Shown here: one piece after another, positions 60,533 through 64,000 of the stretch
How positions within the stretch are numbered: the first letter of the stretch is position 1
Layout: each line of letters opens with the position of its first letter
Source: CAJXVA01 sp963761755
Lineage (GTDB): Bacteria; Myxococcota_A; Polyangia; Nannocystales; Nannocystaceae
Direction: 5' to 3'
NCBI GenBank assembly: GCA_963761755.1
Contig: CAVXIC010000040.1
Coordinates: 372,001 to 436,000, forward strand
DNA length: 64,000 nucleotides
The notes under the pieces: model-generated
The model's input: the letters and a program-made list of their open reading frames with translations, nothing else
What the model was told of the DNA's origin: nothing
Databases searched by the model: none
Translations under genes and position numbers: made by a program

Positions 60533-60967
60533 CTACGCTTCCTGTTGACCTTCGACCATGAGGCCCATGGACCGGGCGGTACCCGCGATGCTCTTGGCTG
60601 CGCCGTCGATATCGAAGGCGTTCATGTCCTGGAGCTTGTACTCGGCGATCTCGCGAATCTGCGCCATCGTGACCGTGCCGACCTTCTTCTTGTTGGGCTC
60701 ACCGGAGCCGCTCTTGAGGCCAGCGGCCTTGAGCAGCATGACCGCCGCAGGCGGGGTCTTGGTGACGAACGAGAAGGAGCGATCGGAGAAGACAGAGATC
60801 TCGACCGGGATGATCGTCCCTTTGTCCTTCTGCGTGCGAGCGTTGAACTGCTTGCAGAACTCCATGATGTTGACGCCCTTCGAGCCGAGGGCCGGCCCGA
60901 TCGGCGGCGCGGGGGAGGCTTCGCCGCCCTTGCACTGCAATTTGATGATGGCTTCGAGTTTCTTCAT
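60533..60967 (-). CDS. rplK: 50S ribosomal protein L11
   Basis: L11 binds the GTPase-associated centre of 23S rRNA. The I-K-L-Q-C-K-G-G-E-A-S-P-A-P-P-I-G-P-A-L motif with the conserved proline hinge and the C-terminal K-x-x-T-V-T-M-A-Q-I-R-E-I-A are diagnostic. Length 144 is typical. It lies 30 bp after nusG. Confidence 0.98.
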   Translation of the reverse strand: MKKLEAIIKLQCKGGEASPAPPIGPALGSKGVNIMEFCKQFNARTQKDKGTIIPVEISVFSDRSFSFVTKTPPAAVMLLKAAGLKSGSGEPNKKKVGTVTMAQIREIAEYKLQDMNAFDIDGAAKSIAGTARSMGLMVEGQQEA

Positions 60968-60997
60968 TGGGTTTCCCTCGTGCGAGCGGCGAGACGA

Positions 60998-61549
60998 TCA
61001 GGCGACCGCCTCCACCTCCGAGAAATCGACCTGAACCGGGGTCGGTCGGCCGAAAATCGAGACGGACATCTTGACCTTGCGCTTGTCGTAATCGACGTCC
61101 TCCACCTGACCGGTGAAGTTGGCGAAGGGCCCAGATTTGACGCGGACGTTGTCGCCCACGGAGAAGGAGATTTCGGGCAGGTCCTCGGCAGCGGCTTCGC
61201 CTTCGGCGCCAGGCGCAGCCTCACCGGTGGTCGCGCGAAGCGTCCGGGCCATCTGCGGCGCCGGCACCGGCTTGGGGGTCTTGCCACCCAGGAAGCCGGT
61301 CACCTTCGGCGTGTTGGCGACCACGTGCCACGTAGCCTGCGTCAGCGCCATGTTGACGAAGATGTAGCCGGGGAAGAACTTCTTGTTGGTCTTGATGTTC
61401 TTCTTGCCACGACGCTCGGTCACCTGCTCGGACGGCACCAAGATCTCGCCAAAGTCTTCCTCGAAGGGCTGACCTTTGATCCGCTCTTCGAGATTGCGTT
61501 TGACCGTGTTCTCGTAGCCCGAGAACGTCTGAACGACATACCAGTCCAT
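60998..61549 (-). CDS. nusG: Transcription elongation/antitermination factor NusG
   Basis: NusG binds RNA polymerase and couples it to Rho or to ribosomal S10. The NGN domain starts W-Y-V-V-Q-T-F-S-G-Y-E and contains F-F-P-G-Y-I-F-V. A roughly 35-residue Ala/Glu/Pro linker separates it from the KOW domain (V-G-D-N-V-R-V-K-S-G-P-F-A-N-F-T-G). Length 183 is normal. It follows secE by 15 bp, the usual pair. Confidence 0.98.
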   Translation of the reverse strand: MDWYVVQTFSGYENTVKRNLEERIKGQPFEEDFGEILVPSEQVTERRGKKNIKTNKKFFPGYIFVNMALTQATWHVVANTPKVTGFLGGKTPKPVPAPQMARTLRATTGEAAPGAEGEAAAEDLPEISFSVGDNVRVKSGPFANFTGQVEDVDYDKRKVKMSVSIFGRPTPVQVDFSEVEAVA

Positions 61550-61564
61550 GGAAGCCTTTGTCCT

Positions 61565-62002
61565 TTAGATGTCGTAGAGAAGGTTTGTCGCGGCGGACCA
61601 GAGCTGGTCCATCGCGAACAGGAGAACGGAGCAGATGAGGGTCACCATGATCACGATGCCGGTGTTGGCACGAATCTCGGCCTTGGTGGGCCAGGTGACC
61701 TGGGAGATCTCGGTGACGACCTCGGTGCAGAACTTGAAGTAGTCCTTGCGCTGCCACGCGTAGAGGGTGCCGACCAGGGCGATGCCGATGCCGATGGTGC
61801 TGGAGATGAAGTCCTGCGGCCGACCGACGTTGGGGTAGGAGTCGAACACGATCGCCCAGATGTTGTCGGTCGCGTTGGTCAGGACCCAGGCGGCGGCAGC
61901 ACCGAGCACGAAGAAGATCACGTGTGCCCATCGCGCGGGATCGAAATCTCGCTTGATGGGTGCGCGGCGCTTCTTACGGCGGTTATCGGACGATTCGGAC
62001 AT
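61565..62002 (-). CDS. secE: Preprotein translocase subunit SecE
   Basis: SecE stabilises SecY in the inner-membrane Sec channel. The protein is 145 residues with three predicted TM segments (N-terminal A-H-V-I-F-F-V-L-G, middle I-G-I-G-I-A-L-V-G, C-terminal V-I-M-V-T-L-I-C-S-V-L-L-F), so it is the longer three-TM form as in E. coli; the conserved S-Q-V-T-W-P-T-K amphipathic motif precedes the last TM. It is located between trnW and nusG. Confidence 0.95.
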   Translation of the reverse strand: MSESSDNRRKKRRAPIKRDFDPARWAHVIFFVLGAAAAWVLTNATDNIWAIVFDSYPNVGRPQDFISSTIGIGIALVGTLYAWQRKDYFKFCTEVVTEISQVTWPTKAEIRANTGIVIMVTLICSVLLFAMDQLWSAATNLLYDI

Positions 62003-62055
62003 GGGAGGCTCCAGCAGGCGGGCGGGCGGGTTGCAATGACGAAGGGTTTTGGCCC

Positions 62056-62101
62056 GGGCCCCAAGAATGGGGCCCCGGCAGCCATTTCTGACTGCCGGGG
62101 C
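62056..62101 (-). promoter_or_regulatory. Overlapping alternative hairpins between trnW and secE
   Basis: Hairpin 1: perfect 10-bp stem (62092-62101 with 62072-62081), 10-nt loop. Hairpin 2: GGGGCCC / GGGCCCC (62069-62075 with 62056-62062), 6-nt loop. They share 62072-62075, so both cannot form fully at once. No adjacent T-run. Role in tRNA 3' processing or attenuation is inferred. Confidence 0.5.
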
Positions 62102-62107
62102 ACGCTG

Positions 62108-62180
62108 CAGGGGATGAGGGACTCGAACCCCCGGCCTTCGGATTTGGAGTCCGTTGCGCTACCAACTGCGCCAATCCCCT
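62108..62180 (-). tRNA. trnW: tRNA-Trp (CCA anticodon)
   Basis: A 73-nt cloverleaf: 7-bp acceptor (AGGGGAT / ATCCCCT), D-arm with GCGC/GCGC, anticodon loop CTCCAAA giving anticodon CCA, and T-arm with TTCGAGT. The first anticodon-stem pair is an A-A mismatch. Discriminator base is G, as expected for tRNA-Trp, and CCA is not encoded. Placement beside secE-nusG is conserved in many bacteria. Confidence 0.97.
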
Positions 62181-62318
62181 AGAACGTCGATGAAAACTCG
62201 GTGGAGCGGCGCTGAAGTGGACGCCAGACTCCGGGTGCCTGTGGATAGCTTGGGTCGGTCGGAGATCGACACGGCGCTGGTCGACGCGCGCCGCAGTTCG
62301 GTCCGCCCGGGACGTTGC

Positions 62319-62480
62319 CTACTTCGTTTCCTTGTGGCCGGTGTGGCTCTTGCAGGAAGCGCAGTACTTCTTGAGGTTGATTTTCTCAGGAGTGTTGCGT
62401 CGGTTCTTCCGGGTGGAATAGTTGCGACGCTTGCACTCGGTGCATTCGAGGGAGACTGTGATGCGGTGTCCGGCGGCCAT
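62319..62480 (-). CDS. rpmG: 50S ribosomal protein L33
   Basis: A 53-residue protein: M-A-A-G-H-R-I-T-V-S-L-E-C-T-E-C-K-R-R-N then R-N-T-P-E-K-I-N-L-K-K-Y-C and a final C-x2-C pair (C-A-S-C-K). Four cysteines in two C-x-x-C pairs make this the zinc-binding C+ form of L33. It is the first gene of the rif block, 29-30 nt behind a good promoter, with AAGG upstream of the ATG. L33 upstream of tRNA-Trp/secE is a common arrangement. Confidence 0.95.
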   Translation of the reverse strand: MAAGHRITVSLECTECKRRNYSTRKNRRNTPEKINLKKYCASCKSHTGHKETK

Positions 62481-62510
62481 GGGGGAACCTTGGGCGGGAG
62501 AAGGACGCCG

Positions 62511-62539
62511 GCTATAGCAAGAGGCGTTCCGGGTTGCAA
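62511..62539 (-). promoter_or_regulatory. sigma-70-type promoter for rpmG-trnW-secE block
   Basis: On the minus strand TTGCAA (62534-62539), 17 bp, TATAGC (62511-62516). The predicted start is about 62504, giving a leader of roughly 24 nt before the rpmG ATG. Confidence 0.8.
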
Positions 62540-62786
62540 CTGCGCGGCCCCACTTCCTTTCAGGTGCTCCTCACATGCCGCGTGAGCAGCGCCATTCGCC
62601 GCGCACGACGTCCCACCGCGGGTTTCGAGCGGGTCTCTCGTCACGACGGCGCGATGCTCGCCTCATGGCGCCGCGCTCGCCGCAGCGCGAAACTTGGCGC
62701 ATGCGCCGCAACGGGCCTCGAAGATCACCTCGCGGACCAAGGCATGCCGCACGGAGGGCGGCCGGGGCCGTATGTTTGTCTCCCGC
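62540..62786. other. Divergent intergenic region, rpmG / Cys-rich lipoprotein
   Basis: No gene is supported; frames on both strands are low-complexity. The plus-strand gene is preceded by TATGTTT at 62771-62777, 9 nt before ATG 62787. Confidence 0.4.
62771..62777 (+). promoter_or_regulatory. TATGTTT box 9 nt before ATG 62787
   Basis: A -10-like TATGTT placed so that transcription would start within a few bases of the lipoprotein ATG. It also overlaps an alternative in-frame ATG at 62772, so either the promoter or that start is false. Confidence 0.3.
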
Positions 62787-63740
62787 ATGACCCCACGTGC
62801 TCGGCTCATCGGCGTTGCTGCCGCCACTTTGCTGGCGGTCGTCAGCGCGTGCCGGATGGCCAACCCTGCGTTCGATGGGGAGGGACAAAGCGGCGCCGTG
62901 ACGACGGGCGTGGCCAGCACCTCGGACGCGCAGACCGACTCGGACGTGGACACGTCGAGCACCGGGTCGGTGAGCTGCCCGGCCGATTTGCGGAGCTGCG
63001 GGAGCGAGTGCGTTCGGGTCGACATCAACCTGCTGCACTGCGGCGACTGCAATCAAAAGTGCCCCATGGCCGACGTCTGCGTGGCCGGTTCTTGTGTGTT
63101 GGACTGCGACGCCGGGCAACAAGTCTGCGAGGGCGGGTGCACGGACCCGCAGATCGATCCCGATCACTGTGGGGGCTGCGGGACGCCGTGCGACGGGCAG
63201 GATCTGTGCGTCGGCGGCTCGTGTGTCGGGGAGTGTCCTGCGGACCTGCCCGAGGCGTGCGCGGGCACCTGTGTCGACACGCAGCGCAGCAGCGAGCACT
63301 GCGGCGGCTGTGACATCCCCTGCGGCGACGCCGAGGTGTGCACCGCCGGCGCGTGCGTGGCGGGCTGCGCCGAAGGGCTCGAACTCTGCGATGGCGCCTG
63401 CGTCGACACCCAGACGGACCCGAGCGCCTGCGGCGACTGCGGGACGCAGTGCACCACCGGCCGCTTCTGCGTCGGGGGCGAGTGCGAGGGGGACTGCCCC
63501 AACCTGCAGCAGGCCTGCGGCAGCTTCTGCGTCGACCCCCAGACCGACCGGAACAACTGCGGTGACTGCAACCAAGCCTGCCAAGGCCAGATCCCCTGCA
63601 TCGACGGCGACTGCGGCTGCGCGGTTGGTCTGACGCAGTGCGGCCCGAAGTGCGTCGACACGCAGACCGACGACAAGAACTGCGGCGAGTGCCAGAACAA
63701 CTGCAACCCGCTGAACTGCGTCGAAGGAGAGTGCGCGTGA
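62787..63740 (+). CDS. Cys-rich repeat lipoprotein
   Basis: A 317-residue surface lipoprotein. Signal M-T-P-R-A-R-L-I-G-V ends at lipobox V-S-A-C; a Thr/Ser linker follows. The rest is a series of about 40-residue Cys-rich repeats: C-x-G-x-C-V-D-x-Q-x-D-x-x-x-C-G-x-C-x-x-x-C, e.g. C-G-G-C-G-T-P-C and C-G-D-C-N-Q-x-C, with about six units. Repeats of this kind are abundant in myxobacterial surface proteins, with unknown ligand. Its stop overlaps the next start by four bases (GTGA). Confidence 0.85.
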   Translation: MTPRARLIGVAAATLLAVVSACRMANPAFDGEGQSGAVTTGVASTSDAQTDSDVDTSSTGSVSCPADLRSCGSECVRVDINLLHCGDCNQKCPMADVCVAGSCVLDCDAGQQVCEGGCTDPQIDPDHCGGCGTPCDGQDLCVGGSCVGECPADLPEACAGTCVDTQRSSEHCGGCDIPCGDAEVCTAGACVAGCAEGLELCDGACVDTQTDPSACGDCGTQCTTGRFCVGGECEGDCPNLQQACGSFCVDPQTDRNNCGDCNQACQGQIPCIDGDCGCAVGLTQCGPKCVDTQTDDKNCGECQNNCNPLNCVEGECA

Positions 63741-64000
63741 GCCCAGCATCCCTGGCCTTGCTCGGAGTGCTCGCGTCGCTCGCCGGTGGTGATGCGCAGA
63801 CCGTGTTGTTTCGGGCTCCGGTCTCCGCGACCGGAGCGCTGGAGCCTGCGGTCGTCGACACGATGACCGAGCACATGGACGAGCAGATCGCTCGGACCTC
63901 CTTCGAGGGCCGCCCCCCACCCGACCCCACCGCCTGCACCACCGCGCAGTGCTGGTCCGAACGCGCCGGGGCGCAGGGCGCCCAGTATCAGATCCACCTG
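63737..64000 (+). CDS. Secreted hypothetical protein, N-terminal part only
   Basis: GTG 63737 overlaps the preceding stop (GTGA) and opens 88 codons to the window edge without a stop. A hydrophobic signal-like start (S-P-A-S-L-A-L-L-G-V-L-A-S-L-A-G-G-D-A) is followed by V-L-F-R-A-P-V-S-A-T-G-A-L-E-P and a pair of Cys (P-T-A-C-T-T-A-Q-C-W). No family can be assigned from this part. Coupled translation suggests a partner of the Cys-rich lipoprotein. Confidence 0.6.
   Translation, partial: MSPASLALLGVLASLAGGDAQTVLFRAPVSATGALEPAVVDTMTEHMDEQIARTSFEGRPPPDPTACTTAQCWSERAGAQGAQYQIHL

Overview
The window is a very GC-rich bacterial chromosome segment, most likely from a member of the Myxococcota and probably close to the Nannocystales. 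This is inferred from secreted lipoproteins with Thr/Gly/Ser-rich linkers and cysteine-rich disulphide repeats, RCC1 repeats fused to such repeats, a Ser/Thr kinase with a TPR tail divergent from a sigma-70-like factor, and a twin-CxxCH lipoprotein paired with a DUF1501 protein. Species cannot be fixed from sequence reading alone.

Layout. (1) 1-9.9 kb, minus strand: the str/S10 ribosomal block, in transcription order rpsL, rpsG, [terminator, new promoter], fusA, tuf, rpsJ, rplD, rplW, rplB, rpsS, rplV, rpsC, rplP, rpmC, rpsQ, rplN and the first codons of rplX. rplC (L3) is missing between rpsJ and rplD, where only 20 bp remain. rpsL and fusA have near-identical promoters, each followed by a hairpin at the predicted 5' end of the transcript. 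(2) 10.1-19.6 kb: a Cys-rich lipoprotein, a TPR protein, a single-chain acetate kinase-PduL phosphotransacylase fusion, a lipoprotein methyltransferase, and the twin-CxxCH lipoprotein/DUF1501 pair. (3) 19.6-36.4 kb: a surface-polysaccharide region with polyprenyl-phosphate sugar transferase, flippase, O-antigen ligase-like protein, glycosyltransferase, two polysaccharide deacetylases, GH-like protein, sulfotransferase, GNAT/FemAB-type acyltransferases, methyltransferase, an RCC1 lipoprotein and a BtpA-family protein. (4) 36.4-49.9 kb: kinase/sigma pair, a lipoprotein, an unrecognised two-TM protein, icmF (fused isobutyryl-CoA mutase), a cupin/JmjC-like oxygenase, then a disturbed area in which a TPR membrane protein carrying a 13-G tract and a truncated CzcA-type RND gene each end in a copy of the same ~80-86 bp repeat. 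(5) 49.9-62.5 kb, minus strand: the rif block rpmG, trnW, secE, nusG, rplK, rplA, rplJ, rplL, rpoB, rpoC, opened by a clear promoter and closed by a terminator. (6) 62.8-64 kb: a Cys-rich lipoprotein translationally coupled to a secreted protein cut by the window edge.

The rif and str blocks, adjacent in many bacteria, are thus on the same strand but separated by about 40 kb of accessory genes. The most unusual items are the duplicated repeat that terminates two adjacent genes, the G13 tract, the AckA-PduL fusion, the missing rplC, and a recurring TATCGTC-type box 7-8 nt before start codons that suggests leaderless or near-leaderless transcripts.
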